Positions 9,056 through 17,728 of a stretch of DNA of 64,000 bases are shown piece by piece. The translations under genes and the position numbers were made by a program. Below the pieces are notes generated by a model. It saw only the letters and a program-made list of their open reading frames with translations. It was not told the DNA's origin and searched no databases. The first letter of the stretch is position 1, and each line of letters begins with the position of its first letter. Origin of the DNA: Burkholderia mayonis. GTDB lineage: Bacteria; Pseudomonadota; Gammaproteobacteria; Burkholderiales; Burkholderiaceae. The DNA lies in assembly GCF_001523745.2 (NCBI RefSeq), contig NZ_CP013387.1, positions 248,001 through 312,000 of the forward strand. The letters run 5' to 3'.

Positions 9056-9880
9056 TCAGGCGGATGTCTCCTTGAACATCGACAGATGCTTCGCGGTGTC
9101 GCGCAGCTGCGTGGCGACTTCGTCGATCGGCGGCGCGACGTATGCGTCGATCCGGCGCATGTGCGGACACGTGAGCGCGGCGATCGCGTGGCCGGCCGGC
9201 CCGAGAACCGGATAGGCGATGTCCGTGACGCCGAACGCCTGGCGGCTCTCCTGCTTGAGCCAGCCCGTCGCGCGGATCTCGCGCAACTGCGCGTCGAACC
9301 CGTGCATGTCGAGCGCGCTCTCGCCTTCGGCCTTCGTATGCTCGGCGAGCATCTGCGTGCGCAGCTCGGGCGTCTGGAACGCGAGCATCACGGGGCCCGA
9401 CGCGGTGTCGACGAGCCCGACGCGCGAGCCGAGCCGCACCGAGATTCCCCATGCGCCGGGTCCGTCGACCTGCGCGATCACGAGCAGGTTGCCGCGATCG
9501 AAGACGGACAGATGGCACGACTGCTCGGCCGCCTCGGCGAAGCGCTGCATCGGCGGCAGCGCCTCGGCGATCAGTCGCTTGAGCGGCGGATGGCGATGCG
9601 CGAGCGCGTAGAGCTTCAGGCTGAGCGTGTAGCGGTCGCCGGCCGGCGAGCGGATCACGTAGCGGCGCGCGACGAGCCGTTCGAGCATCCGGTAGATCTC
9701 GCTCGCGTTGCGGCCGAGCTCCTTCGTGATCTCGGTGCGCGTCAGGCCTTCCTTCTGCTCGGCGAGCAGCTCGAGAATGTCGAGCCCCTTGTCGAGCGCG
9801 GGCGCGCGATAGCGCTCGATCTCTTCGCAATCCTGCGGCTCGTCGACGTCGTCGGCCGGCCGGTCTTTCGTGGGTTTCAT
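9056..9880 (-). CDS. IclR family transcriptional regulator
   Basis: 274 residues from the ATG at 9880; an in-frame ATG at 9931 would add 17 residues, and no strong ribosome-binding site decides between them. The N-terminal winged helix-turn-helix spans about residues 28-90 (LDILELLAEQKEGLTRTEITKELGRNASEIYRMLERLVARRYV). A C-terminal IclR effector-binding GAF-like domain (about 105-270) follows, with the GLVDTASGPVMLAF and ALTCPHMRRIDAY segments. Effector unknown. Target genes are probably the amidase immediately downstream (about 100 bp) and the divergent FAH-family gene, both flanking the large inverted repeat at 10011-10054. Confidence 0.93.
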   Translation of the reverse strand: MKPTKDRPADDVDEPQDCEEIERYRAPALDKGLDILELLAEQKEGLTRTEITKELGRNASEIYRMLERLVARRYVIRSPAGDRYTLSLKLYALAHRHPPLKRLIAEALPPMQRFAEAAEQSCHLSVFDRGNLLVIAQVDGPGAWGISVRLGSRVGLVDTASGPVMLAFQTPELRTQMLAEHTKAEGESALDMHGFDAQLREIRATGWLKQESRQAFGVTDIAYPVLGPAGHAIAALTCPHMRRIDAYVAPPIDEVATQLRDTAKHLSMFKETSA

Positions 9881-10444
9881 CGGTGGGTTGATCTTGTGGG
9901 ACGCGACGCGTCGATTGCCGGTGCTGCGCATGCTTCGCGGCGGCGCGGCGTGTGTCGATGGACCGTTGATTCGTAAATCAATTAAGCAACTGCTCCAACA
10001 GCAATGATAATCAACAAATGCAAAACCAATGCTAGATTTGTATGCATTTGTTGAATAAAAAACGCCGCCGGAGCATCGATGCGGTCAAAGTGTGCGTTGG
10101 AACGGCGCGCCGGCCGCGTACCGGCAGTCGGCGCGGAATGTGGAGTCGAAGCCGAGCTGACGTCAGACGCGCACGCGCACGCGCGTCGCGCCTGTCGGCC
10201 GCCGGCACGGGCGGCAGACGCAGGCGGCGACTCGCCCGTGGCCACGAACGCCGCCGGCTGCCGTCGCCACCGCCGAGCATGCGCGTCGCCAGTGTCTGCT
10301 CCAATAGTCGTTATCCGCGATGCAGCGTTTCTTATCGCGCCGCGGATGGTACAAATTCCGCAACGGGCCCACGCGACGCCGCTGCGCCGCCTGAATTGAG
10401 CTCGCTGGGTTTTCGTCCGTCCTGAACTGAAGAGGTCGCTTGCC
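9881..10444. promoter_or_regulatory. Divergent control region between iclR-type gene and FAH-family gene
   Basis: This 564-bp interval has no supported gene. The part near 9960-10070 is strikingly AT-rich for this genome and contains the 12-bp perfect inverted repeat at 10011-10022/10043-10054. The remaining 370 bp toward the FAH-family gene is GC-rich and could be a long leader; open frames in it look like shadows. GAAGAGG about 12 bp before 10445 is the ribosome-binding site of the FAH-family gene. Confidence 0.7.
10011..10054. promoter_or_regulatory. Perfect 12-bp inverted repeat, candidate IclR operator
   Basis: The left arm TCAACAAATGCA (10011-10022) and right arm TGCATTTGTTGA (10043-10054) are exact reverse complements separated by 20 bp, giving a dyad with about 32 bp between arm centres, roughly three helical turns. 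This fits a pair of sites for a dimer or tetramer of an IclR-type regulator between two divergent target units. It could alternatively form a cruciform or a hairpin with a 20-nt loop, but no U-tract follows. Confidence 0.75.
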
Positions 10445-11293
10445 ATGAAACTGCTTCGATACGGCCCCGTGGGCCAGGAAAAGCCCGGTCTGCTCGACGC
10501 CGACGGCCGCATCCGCGATCTGTCGGCACTGATCGGCGACGTCGCGGGCGATGTGCTGTCCGATGCGAGTCTCGCGCGGCTCGCGGGCGTCGATCCCGCG
10601 TCGCTGCCGCTCGTCGCGGGCGAGCCGCGAATCGGCGCGTGCGTCGGCCGGATCGGCAAGTTCGTCTGCATCGGTCTGAACTACGCGGACCACGCGGCGG
10701 AAGCGGGCCTTGCGGTGCCGGCCGAGCCCGTCGTGTTCGGCAAGTGGACGAGCGCGGTGAGCGGCCCGCACGACGGCATCGAGATTCCGCGCGGGTCGGT
10801 GAAGACCGATTGGGAAGTCGAGCTCGGTGTCGTGATCGGCCGCGCGTGCAAGAACGTCGACGAAGCCGACGCGCTGTCGTACGTCGCCGGCTATTGCGTC
10901 GTCAACGACGTGTCCGAGCGCGAATGGCAGATCGAGCGCGGCGGCCAGTGGGACAAGGGCAAGGGCTTCGACACGTTCGGGCCGCTCGGTCCTTGGCTCG
11001 TCACGCGCGACGAAGTTGCCGATCCGCAGGCGCTCGATCTGTGGCTCGACGTGGACGGCCGGCGTTATCAGAACGGCAACACGCGCACGATGGTGTTCAC
11101 GGTCGCGCAGTTGATCGCGTATCTGTCGCGCTGCATGAGCCTGCAGCCCGGCGACGTGATCTCGACCGGCACGCCGCCCGGCGTCGGGATGGGCGCGAAG
11201 CCGTCGCCCGTCTATCTGAAGCCGGGGCAGACGGTGCGCTGCGGGGTCGCGGGTCTCGGCGAGCAGCGGCAGACGACGCGCGCGGCGGAGTGA
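10445..11293 (+). CDS. Fumarylacetoacetate hydrolase family protein
   Basis: 282 residues, ATG start with GAAGAGG upstream. The C-terminal FAH fold starts near residue 70 (GKFVCIGLNYADHAAE), and the metal-binding residues are visible: Glu124 and Glu126 in DWEVELGVVIG and Asp155 in VNDVSER. The hallmark loop GDVISTGTPPGVGMG is present. The length and the N-terminal MKLLRYGPVGQEKPGLLD segment fit the ureidoglycolate lyase / 2,4-diketo-3-deoxy-L-fuconate hydrolase branch rather than true fumarylacetoacetase. The expected reaction is C-C bond hydrolysis or decarboxylation of a 2,4-dioxo acid. It is divergent from the IclR regulator and amidase and is probably controlled by that IclR protein. Confidence 0.92.
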   Translation: MKLLRYGPVGQEKPGLLDADGRIRDLSALIGDVAGDVLSDASLARLAGVDPASLPLVAGEPRIGACVGRIGKFVCIGLNYADHAAEAGLAVPAEPVVFGKWTSAVSGPHDGIEIPRGSVKTDWEVELGVVIGRACKNVDEADALSYVAGYCVVNDVSEREWQIERGGQWDKGKGFDTFGPLGPWLVTRDEVADPQALDLWLDVDGRRYQNGNTRTMVFTVAQLIAYLSRCMSLQPGDVISTGTPPGVGMGAKPSPVYLKPGQTVRCGVAGLGEQRQTTRAAE

Positions 11294-11456
11294 CGCCGCC
11301 GCGCGTCGGTGCGCGGCAGCCGATGTGCCGGCAGCGGTTCGCGTTGCACGGCCTCGTCCGCTGCTTCGCGTGACGGACGGCGTGTGTGCGACGAGGCGTC
11401 GATCGTCGCCGTTGCGCGCGTTGTGTCGCGTCGTGATCGAACGCGCGGACGTTCGA

Positions 11457-12764
11457 TCACGATGTCGTTCGCACCTTCGCCAGCGCCTGATCGAGATCGG
11501 CGAGCAGATCGTCGATGTGCTCGATGCCGATCGACAGCCGCACCGTCTCTTCCTTCACGCCCGCCTTCGCGAGCTCTTCCGGCGATAGCTGACGATGCGT
11601 CGTCGAAGCGGGATGCGTCGCGAGCGACTTCGCGTCGCCGATGTTGACGAGCCGCGTGAAGAGCTTCAGCGCATCCTGGAACGCGGCGCCGCCCGCGCGC
11701 CCGCCCTTCACGCCGAACGTGAGGATGCCCGGCGCGCGGCCCGACAGATAGCGGTCGACGAGCGCGTGATCCGGATGATTCGGCAATCCGGAATAATCGA
11801 CCCATTCGACCTTCTCGTGCCCCGCGAGATGCTGCGCGATCCTCAGCGCGTTCTCGCTGATGCGGTCGATGCGCAGCGCGAGCGTCTCGATGCCTTGCAG
11901 GATCTGGAACGCGTTGAACGGCGAGAGCGCCGCGCCGGTGTTGCGCAGCGGGACGACGCGTGCGCGGCCGATATACGCGGCGTCGCCGAACGCTTCGGTG
12001 TAGACGACGCCGTGATAGCTGACGTCCGGTTCGTTCAGCCGCTTGAAACGGTCGGCGTGCTTCGCCCACGGGAACGTGCCCGAATCGACGATCGCGCCGC
12101 CGAGGCTCGTGCCGTGTCCGCCGAGATACTTCGTCAGCGAATGGACGACGATGTCCGCGCCGTGCTCGAACGGACGCAGCAGATACGGCGTCGGCACCGT
12201 GTTGTCGACGATGAGCGGCAGGCCATGGCGATGCGCGACGTCGGCGAGCGCGGCGATGTCGGTGATGTTGCCGAGCGGATTGCCGACCGACTCCGCGAAG
12301 ATCGCTTTCGTGCGCGAATCGATCAGCGCTTCGAATGCCGCCGGGTTGCGCGGATCGGCGAAGCGCGTCGTGATCCCGTACTGCGGCAGCGTATGCGCGA
12401 AGAGGTTGTAGGTGCCGCCGTACAGCGTGCTCGACGAGACGATGTTGTCGCCCGCCTCGGCGATCGTCAGGATCGAATAGGTGACGGCCGCCTGGCCCGA
12501 TGCGAGCGCCAGCGCGCCGACGCCGCCTTCGAGCGCCGCGACGCGCTGTTCGAGCACGTCGTTGGTCGGATTCATGATCCGCGAATAGATGTTGCCCTGG
12601 ACCTTCAGGTCGAACAGGTCGGCGCCGTGCTGCGTGTCGTCGAACGCGAACGCGACCGTCTGATAGATCGGCACCGCGGCGGCGCGCGTCGTCGGATCGG
12701 GGCGATAGCCGCCGTGCACGGCGATGGTCTCGAGGCGCCAGTCGGCGGATGCGGGTTCGGTCAT
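11457..12764 (-). CDS. metY: O-acetylhomoserine aminocarboxypropyltransferase (sulfhydrylase)
   Basis: 435 residues of a PLP-dependent Cys/Met metabolism enzyme. The pyridoxal lysine is Lys212 in HSLTKYLGGHGTS. Other family signatures are YSRIMNPTNDVLEQR near residue 60, the PLP ring-stacking Tyr in SSTLYGGTYN near 115 and the PLP-binding Asp in IVDNTVPTPYLL near 187. Length and the 50-residue insertion after the lysine fit MetY rather than the shorter MetB/MetZ type. It makes homocysteine from O-acetylhomoserine and sulfide. The start ATG at 12764 is chosen because the upstream extension (MSCPRISLAPNK) is not family-like. I see no recognisable SAM or SAH riboswitch in the short upstream region. 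Monocistronic. Confidence 0.95.
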   Translation of the reverse strand: MTEPASADWRLETIAVHGGYRPDPTTRAAAVPIYQTVAFAFDDTQHGADLFDLKVQGNIYSRIMNPTNDVLEQRVAALEGGVGALALASGQAAVTYSILTIAEAGDNIVSSSTLYGGTYNLFAHTLPQYGITTRFADPRNPAAFEALIDSRTKAIFAESVGNPLGNITDIAALADVAHRHGLPLIVDNTVPTPYLLRPFEHGADIVVHSLTKYLGGHGTSLGGAIVDSGTFPWAKHADRFKRLNEPDVSYHGVVYTEAFGDAAYIGRARVVPLRNTGAALSPFNAFQILQGIETLALRIDRISENALRIAQHLAGHEKVEWVDYSGLPNHPDHALVDRYLSGRAPGILTFGVKGGRAGGAAFQDALKLFTRLVNIGDAKSLATHPASTTHRQLSPEELAKAGVKEETVRLSIGIEHIDDLLADLDQALAKVRTTS

Positions 12765-12995
12765 GACGAGTCTCCGATCGGTCTGCTTTTGTGAAGGTGT
12801 CGGCCGATTATAGGAGCCGCGGCCGCGCGCTTTTAGCTTGTTTGGTGCCAAGCTTATTCGCGGACAGGACAAAATGCCGGGGCGGTGTGCGCAGGCGTGC
12901 GGACGACGGGCGACGAGCCGGGCGCGGACGTATCGTGCGTGCGCTTTCGTCGCTCGTTTGCTTCGCGTGCTCGTTTGCCGGCTCGTGCGCGAGCG

Positions 12996-13388
12996 TTAGC
13001 CGTCGGCGTCCGCCATGAAATTCAATTCGACGCCGTTTCCCGCCGGATCGTCGAAGAACAATTGATGCTGACGCGTCAGCGGCACGTCGGCGCTCGTGTA
13101 TCGGATGTCGAATTGCTGCAGACGGGCAATCGTTCCCGGCAGATCGCTGCAGGAGAACGCGACGTGGTCGAACGTGTTCGTGACATTCGGCGCACGCGAT
13201 TCACCGGGCCCGGCTTCCGACAGATGCAGCACCGCTCGCGCGCCGGCATACAGCCAATAGCCGTGGCTCCGGAACGGCGGGCGATCGCCGAGCCGCAAGC
13301 CGACCGCGTTCACGTAGAAATCGCGCAGCGTGTCGAGGAGCGGACGAGGCGCGCGGAGGTTGTAGTGATCGAGGCCGGTGACGGGCAT
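12996..13388 (-). CDS. Glyoxalase/VOC family protein
   Basis: 130 residues with the paired beta-alpha-beta-beta-beta modules of the vicinal oxygen chelate fold. The first module has the metal-ligand His in GLDHYNLRAP (His8), the second has NTFDHVAFSC (His at about 94), and the C-terminal NGVELNFMAD supplies the Glu ligand. This fits a metal-binding dioxygenase, glyoxalase or fosfomycin-resistance-like protein of unknown substrate. It is the last gene before the siderophore locus, separated by about 590 bp. Confidence 0.88.
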   Translation of the reverse strand: MPVTGLDHYNLRAPRPLLDTLRDFYVNAVGLRLGDRPPFRSHGYWLYAGARAVLHLSEAGPGESRAPNVTNTFDHVAFSCSDLPGTIARLQQFDIRYTSADVPLTRQHQLFFDDPAGNGVELNFMADADG

Positions 13389-13981
13389 GGCGGGCGGTCG
13401 GGGAGGGAACCGGAGCGGTCATTCTAGCGCGTGTCGAAGGCGATGTGATGGGGCGCGTCGAATGGCCGGCGCGGTGTTTCGACGGTTGATTCGCCGCATG
13501 CAACAGAGACGAGGCCAATTGCTCGGGACGTGCGAACAGGGCTGCGGATTCGCCAGGCGACGGGCGTCCGTCCGCCGCCCGCCGCGATGTTCGGATCGTT
13601 CGCCGCTGTCGCCGTGTGAAGCGCCGGTTGCGGAACGATATCGAGCTTCGTCGAGGGGGCGCAGGCGCATCGTTGCGACGCGCGATTCGTCCCGAGGGCG
13701 GCGGACGGCCGCAGCGCCCGCGTCCGGGCGGGCGATTGTCGGAACAGCTTCGACGGCAGACGTTGCTTGCTCCCGAAGGCCGGCGTCGCGATGTCGATGC
13801 GTGCGAAGCCGCTTGCGCAAGTTTCCGGCGCTGCGCGACTGCCGCGCTCGCCCGCCGCGTCATCGACTGGTTCCGACCAATCGCACGGCCAGGTATCGTG
13901 TCGCGCGGTGCGGCTTCATGGACGCTTCCGCCACGTCACGTCACGCCGTGGTCACGCCGCCCCGCCCCGCGGCTTCCGCGC
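13389..13981. other. Gene-free spacer at the left boundary of the siderophore locus
   Basis: About 590 bp of GC-rich sequence without a supported gene. Open frames crossing it are extensions of antisense frames and are Arg-rich, as expected for shadow frames. No tRNA, integrase, insertion-sequence end or clear terminator hairpin with a U-tract was found, so the boundary shows no visible integration scar. Confidence 0.65.
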
Positions 13982-16945
13982 CTAGCCGCCCGCCCGCCCC
14001 TGCAAATGACGCGCGACCGAAGCGAGCTTTTCGCAAGTCTCCGTCCATTCGCGATCGGGCGTCGACAGCGGAACGAGCCCCGCACCGGCCTGTAGCCAGC
14101 AGCGTTCGCCGTCGCGATACACGGAGCGCAGCACGAGCGCGGCATCCATCGCGCCTTCGCTGTCGACGACGAATACGCAGCCGCTGTACAAGCCGCGCAA
14201 GCGCTGCTCGTGGCGTCGAATGCTGTCGAGCGCCTCGCGCTTCGGAATGCCCGAAGCGGTGACGGCGGGGAACAACTTTTCGAACGCATGCCATGCGTGG
14301 CGGCCCGCCGCGAGCCGCCCGCGCACGCGCGATGCGAGATGCTGGACGGTGCCGCGCCGATAGACGCTCATGAATTCGCTGACGCCGAGCGTATCTGCGT
14401 CGCAGACCGACGACATTTCGTCCATCGCCAATTGCACCGACACCGCGTGTTCGGCGATTTCCTTCGCATCCCGCAGCAGTTCGCGCCGCAGACGCGCGTC
14501 TTCGGCGTCGTCGCCCGTCAATGCGCGCGTGCCGGCGAGCGGTTGCGTGCTGACGAAGCCGTCGGCGCTCACTTCGACCACCGTTTCGGGGCTGAAGCCA
14601 TATGCTTCGAAATCGCCGTCGCGGAGCAGGAACGAGCGGGCCGGCGTGTTCGTCCGCCGGCCCGCGACGTAGCTCGACACCGTGTCGAGCGACGCCGGAA
14701 CCTCGACCGCGCGCGACAGAATCACTTTCTGATACGCGTCGGCCTGCATTTCGCGCACCGCGGACGCGACCTGCTCCTTGTACGCGCGCGCGTCGCGTTC
14801 GCCGTCGATTGTTTCGAGACGCGCGCCGGGCTCGGTCTGCTGCGCGGCGTCCTGTGCGTCGACCAATTCGACGAGTGTCGCGAGCGCGCCGGGGTCCAGG
14901 CTGCGGATCAGCGCGCGGCCGCTCGATACGCGAATCTCGCTTTGCGGAATCGCGAGCCGCAGCAACGGCTCGTCGCCGCGCGCGCCGTCGATGCCGTACG
15001 TCAGATGAGAAAACTCGAAATGGGCGCGCCCGTATGCGCGCCAAGCGTCGATCTTCACGTCCGCGAGCGCGTGTGCGATCGCGTCGCACGGCCGCGCGTC
15101 GCGCCAGCATGCGCCGTCGCTGCGGCGCACTGTTCCGTCCGGCTCGACGATCACGCTCAGCGCCGAATCGATGCCGATGCTCCATTCGCCGCCGCGCTCG
15201 TAGAGCATGCAGTGCCGGCTCGGCAGTGCGCGCATGATGCGCGACGCCAGATCCAGCGGGTCGCTTCGCACGCTCAGATGGCGTTCGACGTAGCGTCGCG
15301 CCGGGGCGGCGTCGCGCGCCTTGGCGATCGCGATCAATCGTTGCTTGTCGATCTTGCCGACCGACGTCAACGGCCAATGCGCGGCGATTTCGATCTGATC
15401 AGGCAGCTTGAATTCGCTGAGCCCGCGTGCGCGCAGCGCCTGCTTGAGCGTCGCTGCATCGAGCGCGTCGCGTCGCGGCCGCACGAATGCGCAGATGCGT
15501 TCGCCGAGCAGCGTGTCGGGAACCGCGACGACGGCCGAGTCCTGTACATCCGGCAACGCGTCGATCAGCAGCTCGATTTCCGCGGCGGAGATTTTTTCGC
15601 CGCCGCGATTGATCTGCTCTTTGATGCGCCCTTCGACGATCAGATTGCCGGCCGCGTCGCGGCGCACGAGATCGCCCGTGCGGTAGTAGCCGTCACCCGT
15701 GAAGCTGCGCGCGTTGTGCTCCGGCGCGCGGTAGTAGCCTCGAATCGTGTACGGCCCGCGAGTCAGCAGCTCGCCGACGTCGCCAGCGGCGACGTCGCGG
15801 CCGTGCGCGTCGACGATGCGGACTTCGTCGCGCGGCGACAGCGGCCGCCCCTGTGTATGCGCGATCGTGTCGGGCGGATCGTCGAGCCGCGTGTAGCACA
15901 GCAGTCCTTCAGCCATCCCGAATACCTGCTGCAGACGGCAGCCGAGCACGTCGGGCAGGCGGCGCGCGAGCGCCGGGTCCAGCCGCGCGCCGCCGACCTG
16001 GACGAGCCGCAGGCTCGACAGATCGCTGCGTTCCCATTCGCGCGCTTGCACCCAGAGCTGCGCGAGCGGCGGCACGAGCGCGACTTGCGTGACCCGCTCG
16101 CGCGCGATCAGCGGCATCGCTTCGTCGCAGCTCGCCGTGTCGGACAACACGACCGTGCCGCCGCTCGCGAGCGTGCCGAGTATGCCGGGGCATGCGAGCG
16201 TGAAGTTGTGCGCGGCGGGCAGCACCGCCAGATAGACGCTCGTATCGTCGAGTCCGCAGAGCGCGGCCGACGCGCTGAAGTTATACGCGTAGTCCGCGTG
16301 CGTGCGCGGAATCAGCTTCGGCGTGCCGGTCGTGCCGCCCGACAGGAGCAGCAGCGCGACGTCGTTCGGCGCGGGCGGCGTCAGTGCGCGCGGCGGCGCG
16401 TCGAGCGACGCGAGCGGCACGACGCGCTCGTCGGCATCGTCATCATCGTCGCGACGGCCGGGCTCGCCGTCGACGACGAGCCGGCGCAGCGACGGATGCG
16501 CGTCGAGCATGTCGGCGGCGAGCGATCGGGCGTCGAAGCCGTCCATTCCGTCCGCGATGAAATAAGCGGCGGGCTCGGCGATGCGGCAGAGTGCGTCGAT
16601 GTCATGCGAGCGTTGGGCCGGCATCGCGAGTACGGGCACCACGCCGAGACGGAACAGCGCGAAGCAGACGGTGACGAACGCGATGCCGTTCGGCAACTGC
16701 ACCATCGCACGGTCGCCGGGGCGCAGGCCCAGCTCGTGCAGTGCGGCCGCGAGCCGGTCGACCCGGCGATCGAGCGCGACGAACGGTACGCGTTCGCCGC
16801 CGGCGACGAGCGCGGTGCGCGTCGCATGGTCGGCCGCCCAGCGGCGCAAATGCTCGCCGAGCGGCAGCGCGGCGGACGAGATGTCGGGTTCGGCGGCCAC
16901 GGCGTCGGCCGTTTCGTTCGGATTCGGATGAAGAAGAGTTTCCAT
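13982..16945 (-). CDS. ybtE-ybtS: Fused salicylate-AMP ligase and salicylate synthase (YbtE-YbtS type)
   Basis: 987 residues in one uninterrupted frame. Residues 1-545 form a stand-alone aryl-acid adenylation domain of the EntE/YbtE/PchD type: P-loop-like SGGTTGTPK (202-210) followed by the aryl-acid hallmark LIPRTHADYAYN, A5-type FGMAEG, A7-type YYRTGDL and the catalytic Lys in SVGKIDKQRL (about 533). After a short linker, residues 555-987 are a salicylate synthase of the YbtS/Irp9/MbtI chorismate-enzyme family (AYQKVILSRAVEVP, KEIAEHAVSV, VQHLASRVRGRL, ASGIPKREAL, QAGAGLVPLSTPDREWTE). The protein should make salicylate from chorismate, adenylate it and load it on the aryl-carrier domain of the Irp2-like enzyme. 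In Yersinia these are two separate genes. It is the last gene of the operon, 15 bp after the thioesterase gene. Confidence 0.95.
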   Translation of the reverse strand: METLLHPNPNETADAVAAEPDISSAALPLGEHLRRWAADHATRTALVAGGERVPFVALDRRVDRLAAALHELGLRPGDRAMVQLPNGIAFVTVCFALFRLGVVPVLAMPAQRSHDIDALCRIAEPAAYFIADGMDGFDARSLAADMLDAHPSLRRLVVDGEPGRRDDDDDADERVVPLASLDAPPRALTPPAPNDVALLLLSGGTTGTPKLIPRTHADYAYNFSASAALCGLDDTSVYLAVLPAAHNFTLACPGILGTLASGGTVVLSDTASCDEAMPLIARERVTQVALVPPLAQLWVQAREWERSDLSSLRLVQVGGARLDPALARRLPDVLGCRLQQVFGMAEGLLCYTRLDDPPDTIAHTQGRPLSPRDEVRIVDAHGRDVAAGDVGELLTRGPYTIRGYYRAPEHNARSFTGDGYYRTGDLVRRDAAGNLIVEGRIKEQINRGGEKISAAEIELLIDALPDVQDSAVVAVPDTLLGERICAFVRPRRDALDAATLKQALRARGLSEFKLPDQIEIAAHWPLTSVGKIDKQRLIAIAKARDAAPARRYVERHLSVRSDPLDLASRIMRALPSRHCMLYERGGEWSIGIDSALSVIVEPDGTVRRSDGACWRDARPCDAIAHALADVKIDAWRAYGRAHFEFSHLTYGIDGARGDEPLLRLAIPQSEIRVSSGRALIRSLDPGALATLVELVDAQDAAQQTEPGARLETIDGERDARAYKEQVASAVREMQADAYQKVILSRAVEVPASLDTVSSYVAGRRTNTPARSFLLRDGDFEAYGFSPETVVEVSADGFVSTQPLAGTRALTGDDAEDARLRRELLRDAKEIAEHAVSVQLAMDEMSSVCDADTLGVSEFMSVYRRGTVQHLASRVRGRLAAGRHAWHAFEKLFPAVTASGIPKREALDSIRRHEQRLRGLYSGCVFVVDSEGAMDAALVLRSVYRDGERCWLQAGAGLVPLSTPDREWTETCEKLASVARHLQGRAGG

Positions 16946-16960
16946 GAGCTTCTCTGAGGG

Positions 16961-17728
16961 TCATACACACGCGGAGGTCGACTCGAGCCGGCGCAGGATC
17001 TGTTGCAGAAAGGCGCGCGGTCTGCGGGTCACGTAGAAGTGGTCGCCGGGCATCGCGATTGGTTCGTCCGCGCGACGCAGCCAGTCGCGCCACGCGGCGA
17101 CTTCTTCGCGCGACGCTTCGATGTCGCGGCTGCCGTGGACGAGCAGCGTCGGCGTGTCGATGCGGCGCCGGTCGGCGCGCGGCATGCGGCGATAGGCTTC
17201 GGTGATCCGGAAATCGGCGCGCAGCATCGGCAGGAAGATCGCGAGCAGCGATGGATCGGACAGCAGGGTGGCGTCGCTGCCGCCGATCTCGACGAGCTGA
17301 TCGACGAACGCGCGGTCGTCGAGATGGCTGAGCAGGCGACGTCCTTTCAGGTGCGGCGCGTGGCAGCCGGACAGCACGAGCGCGAACGGCGGCGCGCCGC
17401 GCCGCTCGAGACGCTCGCAGGTCTCGAACGCCACTTGCGCGCCCATGCTGTGGCCGGCGAGGATCAGCTTGCCGGGCGGCGCCTGCGCATCGACCAGCTC
17501 GTCGGCGAGTTGATCGGCGAGCCAGCCGATGTCGTCCGCGCCCGGCTCGCGCATCCGGTGGTCGCGGCCCGGATAGATCGCGAGCGAGACGTCGATGCCG
17601 AAGTCGTCGACGTTGCGCCAATCGCGGAATGCACTGCTGCTGCCGCCCGCGAACGGGCACATGACGAGCCGCCACGCAGCCGGCTCCGGCGACATGATCC
17701 ACGGGCGCAGCATCCGCCGCTCGTTCAT
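16961..17728 (-). CDS. ybtT: Type II thioesterase (YbtT-like)
   Basis: 255 residues, alpha/beta hydrolase of the GrsT/YbtT class. The nucleophile elbow is GHSMGAQVAFE (Ser at about 107). The N-terminal signature MCPFAGGSSSAFRDW supplies the oxyanion hole, the acidic residue is probably in LLVHGSRDIEAS, and the catalytic His is in AMPGDHFYV. Such enzymes remove misprimed acyl groups from carrier proteins of the assembly line. The start codon overlaps the stop of the reductase gene by four bases (ATGA at 17725-17728), so translation is coupled. The order reductase-thioesterase-ligase is the same as ybtU-ybtT-ybtE in Yersinia. Confidence 0.93.
   Translation of the reverse strand: MNERRMLRPWIMSPEPAAWRLVMCPFAGGSSSAFRDWRNVDDFGIDVSLAIYPGRDHRMREPGADDIGWLADQLADELVDAQAPPGKLILAGHSMGAQVAFETCERLERRGAPPFALVLSGCHAPHLKGRRLLSHLDDRAFVDQLVEIGGSDATLLSDPSLLAIFLPMLRADFRITEAYRRMPRADRRRIDTPTLLVHGSRDIEASREEVAAWRDWLRRADEPIAMPGDHFYVTRRPRAFLQQILRRLESTSACV

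Noticed and set aside
10042..10425. 127-codon plus-strand frame between the IclR and FAH-family genes
   Set aside because: Starts inside the inverted-repeat operator, has no ribosome-binding site, and is Arg/Ser-rich without recognisable domains.
12765..12995. SAM or SAH riboswitch upstream of metY
   Set aside because: The upstream region is short and I could not fold it into the conserved cores of known SAM/SAH riboswitch classes; an Rfam search would be decisive.
13389..13981. Integration scar or mobile element at the edge of the siderophore locus
   Set aside because: No tRNA, integrase, transposase fragment, terminal inverted repeat or target duplication is visible.
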